Of a stretch of DNA of 64,000 nucleotides, positions 55,497 through 64,000 are shown one piece after another. Source of the stretch: Lutibacter citreus. Its GTDB lineage: Bacteria; Bacteroidota; Bacteroidia; Flavobacteriales; Flavobacteriaceae. Numbering within the stretch: the stretch's first letter is position 1; each line of letters begins with the position of its first letter. The notes beneath the pieces are model-generated. The model was not told where the DNA came from. It saw nothing but the letters and a program-made list of their open reading frames with translations, and searched no databases. A program made the translations under genes and the position numbers. The stretch is from NCBI RefSeq assembly GCF_003260195.1, contig NZ_QEIH01000011.1:1-64000 (forward strand). Reading direction: 5' to 3'.

Positions 55497-58307
55497 TTAT
55501 TTTTTAGGTTTAAATACTATTTCAAAAGATTCAGCACCAGTCATTAGTTTTTTCGTAAACTCTTGAACATCTGTAGATTTAATACCATTTATAATATTTT
55601 CAAAATTTTCAGGTTTGTTCATATTATATCCTTCTAGAAAATAATTACTTAATAAACTCATCTGGTAACTATTGTAATTTTTTAGATCTATTCTTTCTTT
55701 TAAATAATTAGTTAAGGTTTTATTTAAATCTTCTTGTAAAATATCACCTTCTTTAATTTTATTTAATTCAGAATGAACAATTGTAACTAGCTGTTCCACT
55801 TTTTCTGGATTACAATCAAACTGAATCTGTGCAATTGCTTGCCCAAAAGGTTTTTTAGTTAAATGGGCATAAGTACTGGCACCATAAGTTCCTCCTTCTT
55901 GTTCACGTAGTGTTTCATTATAACGAAGTTGTAAAATATCACCTAAAGTTTTGGCTAAAAAGTAATTTTTCAGATTGTATTCCATTCTATTTTTAATGGT
56001 TACCACTACTTTACTTTTAGGGTTTTCCATTGGCATGTAGATATCTTTATCTATTTTATCATTAACCCAATTCACAGTGTTATCTTTCCACTCTTCATTT
56101 ATTGAATTTGTTGGAATACTTGCAATGTATTTAGCTAAAAGAGGTTTTAAAACATCTTCGTTTACATCTCCAATAATAAAAAACTCAAAATCTGCAGCAT
56201 TATTAAATCTATTATTATAGACTTGCTTCATTTTTTCAAAAGATACATCTTCAACAAAATCATTATTAAATAATCTTTTTTTAGGGTTGTTTGGTCCATA
56301 TAAAGTAGTTGTGATACTATCTTTAATTTTTTCTTTTAAATCTTGACTACGGCTAATTAAGTAATTTTTAATTCCGCCTTGTAATACTTGCCAAGCTTGA
56401 GGATCAAAACGTGGTTTTACAAAACGTAAATGAACTAATTGTAACATTGTTTCAACATCTTTTGTTACTGATGATCCTGAAACTCCTTCTGTTAAATTAC
56501 CAATACTAACACTAGAACTAGCGGTTTTACCAGCCATCACTTTATTTAATTCAGTAGGAGAAAATTCTCCAATTCCTGACATTTGAATTAAGTTAGTTAA
56601 TAAATCTGCAGAAGGTAAATCTTCATCAGCAATTAGCGATTTACCTCCATCACTAACAGCATTTAAGCTAACATCATTTTCATTTTTGTTAGTGTACTTG
56701 TAATGTACTTTTATACCATTACTTAATGTATAAGTTGTTGCTCCAATTTCATCATTTTTTTCAATAGCAGCTATTCTTCCTTTTTGAAGGTTTACACCGT
56801 TCATTAAGGTTTTACCTGCAAAATCATCTTTATAAGGTTCAATAGAATTACCCATTTCAATTTCATTTAAAATTGATAGTGCATTTTCTTTTGTTAAATT
56901 CTCATTCCCTTCAACTCCAGTTACTATTAAAGATCTGTTTTTTTTAGTGTAAAGAGCTTTTAATCTAGTATGAATATCTTGTGAAGTAACATTTTTGAAA
57001 ATAACTTTGGCAAACTCAAATTCCTGTTCAGGGCTTGTCATACTTACATTCTCAAGATAATTATTTTGAAATATTTTAGCAATTTCTCCATGAGAACGAT
57101 CTTTTGAACGTTTAATTTGATTTGCATAAAAACTACTAAATTGGTTAATTGTTCTGTCAATTTCACTTTGTGTAAAACCAAATTTAACAGCCCTATTTAA
57201 CTCTGTCATGGCAGTTTTAAAAGCTTCTGCCTGTTTCTCTGGTTTTGGAGTAATAGTTACATCAAAAGAACCATATTTTCTAACCATTTGGTCTGAATAG
57301 CCAGCGCGTACTCCTAAAAAAGGAGCATCAGGATTTTGAGTTACCTCTCTATACCTAGCGCCTAACATTGAAGATACCATACCGTTTAATAAGCTTTCTT
57401 TTAAATCGGCTACCGTTTCATTTTTTAATGATTTATCTTTACGAATACTAAACTTTAATTGAGCTGTTGCTACTTCTTTATCCATAGCTATGCTAAAATC
57501 CATTTCAGCATTATCTGGAATTGAAACAATAATTCGTTCTATTGGATTATTAATTGCTGGGATTTTAGAAAATTGAGATTTAATTTTTTCTTCAATTTCA
57601 TCAACATTAACATCTCCAATTATTGCAATTGCTTGTAAATCTGTTCTGTACCAATCGTGATAAAAATCGCGTAAAGCTTTGTATTCAAAATTATCAACAA
57701 TATCCATTAAGCCAATAGGTAAGCGATTTGCATATTTAGAATGGTTAAACATTGTGCCAATGTTTTGTTCAATAATACGCATTTGTCCATTTTGTCGAGT
57801 TCGCCATTCTTCTTTAATTACACCTCTTTCAGCATCAATTTCTTCATCTGTCAACAATAAATAATTAGACCAATCATGTAAAACTTGTAAACCAGTATCA
57901 ATTAGCTCTGGTGTTGTTGGAACATTATTAATATTGTATACAGTTTCATCAAAGGAAGTATAAGCATTAATGTCTTTTCCAAAAATTAATCCATGTTTCT
58001 GAAACGTATTTAAAATACCTTTACCTTCAAATGATTTGGTTCCGTTAAATGCCATATGCTCTAAAAAATGAGCTAAACCTTGTTGGTTGTCTTTTTCTAA
58101 AATGGAACCAACATTTTGAATAATATAGTAACTAGCTACATTTTTAGTAACATCTGAACTTTGAATATAGTAAGTCATTCCATTTGATAAAACTCCTTTT
58201 CTAATTAAAGGGTCTTGTGGAAGTTCTTGAGATAAATTTATGTTTTGAGAATTTACTGTTGTAATAAACAAAAAACATAGTAATACTGATTTTAAAATTT
58301 TGCTCAT
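55497..58307 (-). CDS. M16-family (pitrilysin) metallopeptidase
   Basis: A 936-residue exported peptidase with a signal peptide (ending VNSQ near residue 21). The inverted zinc motif is HxxEH (H80-F-L-E83-H84 in HFLEHMAFNG), and ERGVIKEEWR supplies the downstream Glu. The second half has a pair of M16 domains without the zinc motif, as in PqqL/YhjJ-type proteins. It probably degrades peptides in the periplasm. A structured element lies in the 234 bases upstream. Confidence 0.92.
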   Translation of the reverse strand: MSKILKSVLLCFLFITTVNSQNINLSQELPQDPLIRKGVLSNGMTYYIQSSDVTKNVASYYIIQNVGSILEKDNQQGLAHFLEHMAFNGTKSFEGKGILNTFQKHGLIFGKDINAYTSFDETVYNINNVPTTPELIDTGLQVLHDWSNYLLLTDEEIDAERGVIKEEWRTRQNGQMRIIEQNIGTMFNHSKYANRLPIGLMDIVDNFEYKALRDFYHDWYRTDLQAIAIIGDVNVDEIEEKIKSQFSKIPAINNPIERIIVSIPDNAEMDFSIAMDKEVATAQLKFSIRKDKSLKNETVADLKESLLNGMVSSMLGARYREVTQNPDAPFLGVRAGYSDQMVRKYGSFDVTITPKPEKQAEAFKTAMTELNRAVKFGFTQSEIDRTINQFSSFYANQIKRSKDRSHGEIAKIFQNNYLENVSMTSPEQEFEFAKVIFKNVTSQDIHTRLKALYTKKNRSLIVTGVEGNENLTKENALSILNEIEMGNSIEPYKDDFAGKTLMNGVNLQKGRIAAIEKNDEIGATTYTLSNGIKVHYKYTNKNENDVSLNAVSDGGKSLIADEDLPSADLLTNLIQMSGIGEFSPTELNKVMAGKTASSSVSIGNLTEGVSGSSVTKDVETMLQLVHLRFVKPRFDPQAWQVLQGGIKNYLISRSQDLKEKIKDSITTTLYGPNNPKKRLFNNDFVEDVSFEKMKQVYNNRFNNAADFEFFIIGDVNEDVLKPLLAKYIASIPTNSINEEWKDNTVNWVNDKIDKDIYMPMENPKSKVVVTIKNRMEYNLKNYFLAKTLGDILQLRYNETLREQEGGTYGASTYAHLTKKPFGQAIAQIQFDCNPEKVEQLVTIVHSELNKIKEGDILQEDLNKTLTNYLKERIDLKNYNSYQMSLLSNYFLEGYNMNKPENFENIINGIKSTDVQEFTKKLMTGAESFEIVFKPKK

Positions 58308-58350
58308 AGTTAAAATTTAATTTTAATTTTTTTCGTTTTTAGAATAAAAA

Positions 58351-58467
58351 GGGTCACATAAAGCAACCCATAATTAAAATCTTTCATTTGGTATAGTAAT
58401 TAATTCAATAAAAACAAAATTAATGAAAGATGGTTTTTATATAGGTCGGTTTTTTACTTTGTGACCC
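58351..58467 (-). promoter_or_regulatory. nested inverted repeats in the M16 leader
   Basis: An outer stem GGGTCACA (58351-58358)/TGTGACCC (58460-58467), extended by AAAG/CTTT with a bulged T, encloses a 10-bp inner stem ATCTTTCATT (58379-58388)/AATGAAAGAT (58422-58431). It could be a structured RNA, an operator array or a TlpA-side terminator; there is no T-run. Confidence 0.4.
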
Positions 58468-58541
58468 CTAATTTGAAATGTTAAAGTTTTGCTAATGCAT
58501 TCATATATAGCTAAAAAGGAATTAATACTTTAAAATACTAA

Positions 58542-59687
58542 TTATTCTTTTGAAAATAATTCTTTTAGTTTGTCATCTAAATTTGTACCTCTTACTTCAT
58601 TCATAGAAGCTACAATTTTTCCTTCTTTAGAAATTAAAAAGCTTGAAGGAATGCCACGAACTCCATAATTTAAAATAGCCTTACTTTTAAAACCAGTAAA
58701 ATCTACCACACTTATCCAAGGGATTTCTTCTTCAGCTTCGGCTTTTAACCATTTATCTTTTTTCTCATCAATAGATAAACCATAAATTTCAAAACCTTTA
58801 TTTTTATAATGAGAGTAAGCCTTTTTTAAATTAGGGAATTCGCCTCTACAAGGTCCACACCAAGAAGCCCACATTTCTAATAATGTGTATTCGTTATTAG
58901 CTATAACGTCGCTTAATTTTACAGTTTCCCCATCTTTTGTGCTGGCGATAACTTCTTTAAAATCAGCTCCAATTGCGACTGTTTTACTCATAGTTTCAAT
59001 TTTTATAGCATTTTCTAAAGATGCAATATAATTGTCCATTGGTTTATAAGTTTCATATCCTTGCTGAAATTCTTTAGTAAGTTCAATACGTTTTTTATAA
59101 GAATATCCCGAGTTTTGTCCAGCTTTCTTTAACCCATAAAATTTTTCTATTCCTGAATATTTTCCTTCTACAATTCCTTTTAAATAATCTAATTTAATAT
59201 CGGAAACCACTTTGTTTTTTTCATCATATGAGTTCATAAACAAAGTCATTGCTTCTTTATCTTCTTCATTAATTTGATCGTACAATTTTACATGATCTCT
59301 TAATGCTTTATCACTTTTTATAAATTCAGGAAACTCTTTATATGCATTTATTAGCGTGTTTAATTTTCCGCCTTTAAATTGAAAAGTTTTATCATCTTCA
59401 ATATTAATAGCTGCTGAATAATCATCGTTTTCTAAAATTAAAGAAGAGTAGGGGTTACCATAGGTTACGTATACTTCTGTTGGTTCGTTAACAGTTCCAC
59501 TAAATGAAAATTTGCCCTCTGTTAACTTTGTAGTTGCTAAAGTATCTTGTTTAAAATTCATTAAAATTATTGGTGTGTTTTTATCAATTCCTTTAATGGT
59601 ACCATTAATTTTGTACGAGGTTTTTTCTGTATTACAGCTTATTAAAATAGCTGTTATAAGTACTAATATTAGATTTATTTTTTTCAA
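58542..59687 (-). CDS. TlpA-like thiol-disulfide reductase lipoprotein
   Basis: A 381-residue lipoprotein (Cys18 in ILISC) with an N-terminal DUF4369-like domain (about residues 25-110), a helical middle part and a C-terminal AhpC/TSA/Redoxin domain. The active site is WCGPC with C277 and C280 (MWASWCGPCRGEF), and the cis-Pro region is VRGIPSSF. It reduces disulfides in the periplasm. It is the last gene of the thiol-redox operon, 47 bases after the 494-residue gene. Confidence 0.93.
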   Translation of the reverse strand: MKKINLILVLITAILISCNTEKTSYKINGTIKGIDKNTPIILMNFKQDTLATTKLTEGKFSFSGTVNEPTEVYVTYGNPYSSLILENDDYSAAINIEDDKTFQFKGGKLNTLINAYKEFPEFIKSDKALRDHVKLYDQINEEDKEAMTLFMNSYDEKNKVVSDIKLDYLKGIVEGKYSGIEKFYGLKKAGQNSGYSYKKRIELTKEFQQGYETYKPMDNYIASLENAIKIETMSKTVAIGADFKEVIASTKDGETVKLSDVIANNEYTLLEMWASWCGPCRGEFPNLKKAYSHYKNKGFEIYGLSIDEKKDKWLKAEAEEEIPWISVVDFTGFKSKAILNYGVRGIPSSFLISKEGKIVASMNEVRGTNLDDKLKELFSKE

Positions 59688-59734
59688 TTGTAACTTATTT
59701 TAAAAGTGAATTAAATTGGGTTTTTCAAAAAATA

Positions 59735-61219
59735 TTAAGGCAATACAATATATTTATAACCATCTCCTTCTGAAAAATACAGTTTCTTATGGTTTTTATT
59801 AAGCCATTTTTCCCATTCTTTGGCTGTTTCAAACGATTCATTTGTATAACGTGTAAGTATGCGTTTGGCCATTTCAGATTGCTCTTTATTTGATAACATT
59901 TTTACTGCTTTTTCAAGTAGTTTTATGTCGTTATTTGCAATTCCAAGTGATTTAGCATCTTCATCTACGTCATATTTATACCAGCCTTCTTTTAATGGAT
60001 AGAAATAATCCATATTTTCTTTATAATAATTTTCGTAAGCTTCCCAATCTTTACCAAACTTATCTTTTAACTCTTGAGGTTCATGTCTAATTGTCCATTC
60101 ACGAGTTTCATTTCTTTCAGGCATTTGCAATGACATTTCTTCAAATTTTGTTAATTCTTTACTTGCATCTTTCTTTGCTTGAATTTTTTTCTTTTCTTCA
60201 TTGAATTTTTTATCAGATTCAGCAATGTATGCCAACCAACGAGATGATCCTTCATCAGATAAGGTCCATTGTTGCTCTCTTAAATATTTTTTTAATTGAA
60301 CACCTTTAATTTTACGAGTAATTTGTTCGGCTCCTTTAAAAGGTGCTATATAATGAATGGCATTAATAAATGCTTGCTTAGCACTTTCGGTTAAATATTT
60401 TGGTGCAGCTGCAAAACCCCAATGTAAAAAATTGGCGTGTCTACCAATAGCGGTAGCTTCAATGCCTTTGTCGCAAGTTCCACTAGAAATCCATTCAGCA
60501 TCAATACCATTATCAAAATTATAGCCGGTTGAAACTAACCCAACAGGGAATCCTTTTCCTTCTCTATAACCTTCAGTTTGTATGCGCCACATTGGTTGCG
60601 ATTCTCCTAAATTACGACCGCCATAACGTACTTTATAGTTTCCAGTATATTTTACATCTTCATAAGAAATATCAATTTTATAAGGTTCATTAAAAATTGG
60701 GTGTTCTAATTTCATTCCGTGTGCATGCGCATCTAAACACAAACATAAATGGTCAATTTTTAATTCACGACCTTCACCAATAAATGCAGATGGTTCACCA
60801 ATCATAATAGTTGCATCATGATAGTTTTCGGTTAAAAATCTTCTTGTTTCATAACCCGTTATTTGTCCTGTAGAATCTTTAACATAACCACCTTCATACG
60901 GCGTTAAATATGCATCAATAATAGTAACATCATAATCAGCAGACATTTCTTCTTTAAAATCATCATTAAAAACTACATCTACTTTATTGAAATATTGATT
61001 TAAGAATTGTTTAAAGTCAGGTGTTCTTGTCTTTCTAAACTCTTTAGCTCTATCCATATTGCTGGATATTCTAGATATTTCTCTTTCAGATAATGGTTTA
61101 TCTGGATTGTTACCAACGTATAATATTTTAAGGTTCGATTTTTCTGTTTGACCATAACTGGTTGTAACAAAAATGAACAACAAGCAAAGAGTTGCTATAT
61201 TTTTAATAATTTTTTTCAT
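59735..61219 (-). CDS. exported protein of unknown function with a CxCxDxHxHG motif
   Basis: A 494-residue protein with a signal peptide (about residues 1-23, SYGQ). Its middle has LCLCLDAHAHG at 158-168 (C159, C161, D163, H165, H167) and GTCDKG with C249, followed by AIGRHANFLHWGFAAAPKYL (H261, H266). This second part resembles ThuA/GATase-like folds, but assignment is uncertain. A lysine/glutamate-rich coiled tail follows (about 320-480). It sits between a stand-alone DsbD-alpha-like protein and a TlpA protein in a tight operon (gaps of 10 and 47 bases), so it may be a redox partner or metal binder. Confidence 0.55.
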   Translation of the reverse strand: MKKIIKNIATLCLLFIFVTTSYGQTEKSNLKILYVGNNPDKPLSEREISRISSNMDRAKEFRKTRTPDFKQFLNQYFNKVDVVFNDDFKEEMSADYDVTIIDAYLTPYEGGYVKDSTGQITGYETRRFLTENYHDATIMIGEPSAFIGEGRELKIDHLCLCLDAHAHGMKLEHPIFNEPYKIDISYEDVKYTGNYKVRYGGRNLGESQPMWRIQTEGYREGKGFPVGLVSTGYNFDNGIDAEWISSGTCDKGIEATAIGRHANFLHWGFAAAPKYLTESAKQAFINAIHYIAPFKGAEQITRKIKGVQLKKYLREQQWTLSDEGSSRWLAYIAESDKKFNEEKKKIQAKKDASKELTKFEEMSLQMPERNETREWTIRHEPQELKDKFGKDWEAYENYYKENMDYFYPLKEGWYKYDVDEDAKSLGIANNDIKLLEKAVKMLSNKEQSEMAKRILTRYTNESFETAKEWEKWLNKNHKKLYFSEGDGYKYIVLP

Positions 61220-61229
61220 TATATATGGT

Positions 61230-61709
61230 TTATAAGGTTAATTCAATTTCTTTCTTTTTTGGAGGAAAACAAATTCTGGCATCACAACATTGGTAGTATA
61301 TCCAGCATTTAATTTTTGTACCCTTTGTTACTTCTTTTCCAACTTTTATTTTATGTTTAAAAGTGCTTTCATTTTTATATATTAAAAGATGGTTTTTTCC
61401 CGGATACGTTTGTGGAGCTGATTTTTCCCAATCACCAACTAATTCAACTCCTTTAATTACATCTATTCCAAGTTCGGAGTTTATATATGCTTCTCCGCTA
61501 GGTACGTAAGCATAAATATGATAACCTCCCATAATGTTGGTTTTAATTAAAACCGTTTTTTCTCCTGGTATTTCACCATTAATAATTGTGGCTCCAACGC
61601 TCACCGGATTCATATGGTTTGGTGCATCTAGCTTAATAGTTGTTTCTTGTGATTGAACAACATATATTGAAGCTAAAAAAGCTACTATGGTAACTATGTG
61701 TTTAAACAT
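61230..61709 (-). CDS. stand-alone DsbD N-terminal (alpha)-like domain
   Basis: A 159-residue exported protein with a signal peptide (ending VQSQ) and the beta-sandwich of the DsbD alpha domain (PF11412-like). The redox site is YYQCCDARICFPP, with cysteines 141, 142 and 147 matching the C-x5-C pair of DsbD. There is no membrane DsbD-beta or thioredoxin-gamma part, so it must take electrons from another source or directly reduce partners. It lies 10 bases upstream of the 494-residue gene and 24 bases after the TlpA gene. Confidence 0.85.
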   Translation of the reverse strand: MFKHIVTIVAFLASIYVVQSQETTIKLDAPNHMNPVSVGATIINGEIPGEKTVLIKTNIMGGYHIYAYVPSGEAYINSELGIDVIKGVELVGDWEKSAPQTYPGKNHLLIYKNESTFKHKIKVGKEVTKGTKIKCWIYYQCCDARICFPPKKKEIELTL

Positions 61710-61733
61710 TTTATTAAATATTAATTAGCATTA

Positions 61734-62930
61734 TTAATGGCCAAATACTTCTTTTAACTTAGCGTCTAATTGTTCTTTTGATGGATTTCTAAGAATTATT
61801 TTTTCATTTTCATCCATTAAAAATGTAGTTGGTAAAAATGGAACTCCGTATAATCTTGCTACAACACCCCATTGATGGTTTTCACTTGGATCATATAAGT
61901 GCACCCAAGTAATTTGGTCTTTTTCTATTGCTTGTCTCCATTTTGCTTCTTCATCAGCTGTTCCAATTCCTACAACTTCAAAACCATCTTTTTTATATTT
62001 TTTATACAATTCCTTTAAATGTGGAAAAGAGGCTCTACAAGGCACACACCAACTAGCCCAAAAATCGACTAATTTGTATGTAGCATTTACTTTAGAAAGG
62101 GTTACTTCAGTACCATTTACATCATTCAATTTAAAATCGGGAGCAATTGAGCCTTCACCTAAACTATTAAAAATATCGTCGTATGTTTTTTCGTAATATT
62201 TAAACATTGATGTGTGTTTAGCAGCGCCTTTAAAAATTGGATAGAATTTTTTCATTTCCTCTTTAGACATTCTACCTTCACTAAATTGAAAACCTAAAAC
62301 CCAAGGCGCTACTGGTGATTCTGGGTGACTTAGAACGTATTGTTTCATAAAATCTACACGTTCATTTAATCTTTGATCTTCTAAATCACTAAACTGAGCT
62401 CTCCATTCCTGAAATGCTTTAATTTTTGCATCATCTTTAGAATCATAAGCTTCCGTCATTTTTGGTCTAATTTCATTTAAAGGTTTAAACTTTTCTTGAT
62501 TAGTAATGCTATCTAAATTAGCTTGTTGAGCTTCATACTCATCATTTAATTTAGAGCCTTTTACTGTAGCTTTTAATCGACCATGTTCGGATTTTGAAGT
62601 ATCAAATTCTAAAGAAATATTGCTGTTTTCTAAAAAGAAGTCGCTATTAAATTCATCTCCAATTCTCACTGATACCATGTCAGGATGTTCAATAACTCCG
62701 CTAAATTCAAATTTTCCATTTGAAATTAATGTACTGTCAATAAGTATTGGAGCAGCGCCTCTGTCTGCAAAATTATATTCATACAATTTAATAGTAGCTT
62801 CTTGTAGTCCTTTTACGTTTCCGGTTACTGAATAACCTTCTTGTTTTATCTCCTTAACTTCTTCTTTACAAGAAAATGCTATTCCTATAAAAACTAATAG
62901 TGGAAGTATTGTGTGTGTAATGTTTTTCAT
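61734..62930 (-). CDS. TlpA-like thiol-disulfide reductase lipoprotein
   Basis: The start is placed at the ATG at 62930, since it gives a lipoprotein signal with Cys21 (GIAFSC) and avoids overlap with the upstream gene; the ATG at 62960 adds 10 residues. The 398-residue protein has a DUF4369-like domain, a helical middle part and a redoxin domain with WCVPC (C295, C298). It is closely similar to its upstream neighbour (WASWCVPCRASFPHLKEL is shared), so they are tandem duplicates. Confidence 0.92.
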   Translation of the reverse strand: MKNITHTILPLLVFIGIAFSCKEEVKEIKQEGYSVTGNVKGLQEATIKLYEYNFADRGAAPILIDSTLISNGKFEFSGVIEHPDMVSVRIGDEFNSDFFLENSNISLEFDTSKSEHGRLKATVKGSKLNDEYEAQQANLDSITNQEKFKPLNEIRPKMTEAYDSKDDAKIKAFQEWRAQFSDLEDQRLNERVDFMKQYVLSHPESPVAPWVLGFQFSEGRMSKEEMKKFYPIFKGAAKHTSMFKYYEKTYDDIFNSLGEGSIAPDFKLNDVNGTEVTLSKVNATYKLVDFWASWCVPCRASFPHLKELYKKYKKDGFEVVGIGTADEEAKWRQAIEKDQITWVHLYDPSENHQWGVVARLYGVPFLPTTFLMDENEKIILRNPSKEQLDAKLKEVFGH

Positions 62931-62949
62931 ATTGTTAATTTTATGATTA

Positions 62950-64000
62950 TTAATGTCCAAATAATTCTTTTAATTTAGTGTCTAGTTCTTCTTTTCGCGG
63001 ATCTCTAAGAATAATTTTTAAAGTTTTTGATTCAATTAAAAATGTTGTTGGTAGGTGCGGGACACCATATTTTTTGGCAATTTCACCATATTGATGATTT
63101 TCAGCAATGTCGAATACGTGAATCCAAGGAGTATTATCTTCTTTAATGGCTTTTAGCAATTTATCTTTAGGATCGGCTGTACCAACTCCAACTATTTCAA
63201 AATCTCCATTTTTTGCATATTTTTTTCGCAATTCTTTTAAATGTGGAAATGAAGCCCTGCACGGTACGCACCAACTCGCCCAAAAATCGACTAAAATATA
63301 TTTAGCTTTTACTTTGGATAAGGTAATGTTAGTTGTGGTTGTAGGTAAGGTAAAATCAGGAGCAATTGTACCAACTTGTAAATTTTCAAAGGCATTTTTA
63401 TAGACTTTTGTCATATGCTCTTTGTAAAAAAACGTTTTAATAGCATCTCCAGTAAATAGCGGGTAATATTCTTTTAATTCATCTCTGCTCATATTTCCTT
63501 CAATAAAAGTGTATCCTAAAACGTGGATTGCAATTGGAGAATTTGGATTGGCTTTAATGAAATTAAATTTAATATTCTTGGCTTCTGTTTGCCTTTCTTC
63601 TTCTAAAGGCAAGATATTATTTAAATCGGCCAGTGCCTTTTCCAAAAGTTTTTTATCACCGGATTGTTTAGCTTTTCCTATTTCTACACTAACTTTATTT
63701 ATTGTATCATATTTTTTCTGTTGATATACTTCTGAAATTTTTGCTTGTATTTCATTATAAGTATCCATCATTTTTGAACCAGTGATAATAGGAGTGAAGG
63801 AGTTATTATCCAGGGCTATATTAATTTCACTATTCTCTAGGAAAAAACTACCCTTATATTTTGAATCTACCGAAATATTAACATAATCTACGTGGTCAAC
63901 TTTTCCTTTAAATTCAAAGTGGTTATTTGTTATAAGCGTGCTATCAATAACTTTTCCAGTTAACATACCAGGCAAATTTTCAATAAGTTTTATTTGTGTA
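62950..64000 (-). CDS. TlpA-like thiol-disulfide reductase, 5' end beyond the window
   Basis: The frame is open to the window edge at 64000 (codon phase from 63999), so the N-terminus, including the signal, is missing. The visible part is about 350 residues: a DUF4369-like end (LPGMLTGKVIDSTLITNNHF), a helical middle and a redoxin domain with WASWCVPC and YGVPHLPTTF. It is a paralogue of the next gene, 19 bases away. It is the first visible gene of the operon. Confidence 0.9.
   Translation of the reverse strand, partial: TQIKLIENLPGMLTGKVIDSTLITNNHFEFKGKVDHVDYVNISVDSKYKGSFFLENSEINIALDNNSFTPIITGSKMMDTYNEIQAKISEVYQQKKYDTINKVSVEIGKAKQSGDKKLLEKALADLNNILPLEEERQTEAKNIKFNFIKANPNSPIAIHVLGYTFIEGNMSRDELKEYYPLFTGDAIKTFFYKEHMTKVYKNAFENLQVGTIAPDFTLPTTTTNITLSKVKAKYILVDFWASWCVPCRASFPHLKELRKKYAKNGDFEIVGVGTADPKDKLLKAIKEDNTPWIHVFDIAENHQYGEIAKKYGVPHLPTTFLIESKTLKIILRDPRKEELDTKLKELFGH

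Overview
The window looks like a chromosomal segment of a low-GC member of the Flavobacteriaceae (Bacteroidota). The evidence is the strongly AT-rich sequence, promoters with a TAnnTTTG -7 element instead of a -10 box, and typical flavobacterial families: DUF4270 and DUF6252-like lipoproteins, GSCFA, DUF1501/DUF1800, PF06580/LytTR pairs, TlpA proteins with an N-terminal DUF4369-like domain, and an initiator tRNA without encoded CCA. The genus cannot be fixed from sequence reading alone.

Region 0-33.7 kb is stable core genome. It holds gpmI, an M48 peptidase, a rhodanese, a NarL-type response regulator with its TPR histidine kinase, a PQQ-propeller protein, a small lipoprotein, a GSCFA protein abutting alaS, an M23 peptidase with a MerR regulator, a LemA/TPM module, a His-rich NifX-like protein and a small membrane protein beside cydBA, an outer-membrane protein with a DUF4270 lipoprotein, a Kelch lipoprotein, a LytS/LytTR pair, der, a choice-of-anchor I protein, era, and DUF1501/DUF1800. 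Two nearly identical operator-like palindromes (8663-8680 and 9447-9464) lie upstream of the PQQ gene and the small lipoprotein, next to the response-regulator/kinase pair.

Region 33.7-45 kb is the accessory part. An initiator tRNA gene (33746-33818) is followed by a decayed tyrosine recombinase start, a helical ORF with an internal stop, a broken zinc-ribbon ORF and other decayed ORFs. Next come a GH28 gene and a methyltransferase gene, then two related, same-orientation, about 133-nt structured repeats (37962-38096, 40344-40475). These look like integron-type attC sites without an integrase. Between them are an IS110-family pseudogene and a YwqK-like MORN lipoprotein. A Crp-family regulator lacking its helix-turn-helix sits at the edge of this zone, beside ribB. 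A DUF1961 gene lies between imperfect direct repeats, followed by a divergent lysR/mdaB-like pair.

Region 45-64 kb is rich in exported enzymes: an S41 peptidase, two class-C serine hydrolases, a linear-amide hydrolase with TPRs, a membrane-anchored AraC regulator, an M1 aminopeptidase and an M16 peptidase. It ends in a five-gene minus-strand operon of periplasmic thiol-redox genes: three TlpA-like proteins, a stand-alone DsbD-alpha-like domain, and an unrecognised 494-residue exported protein with a CxCxDxHxHG motif. This operon and the attC-like cassette zone are the best candidates for undescribed biology in the window.
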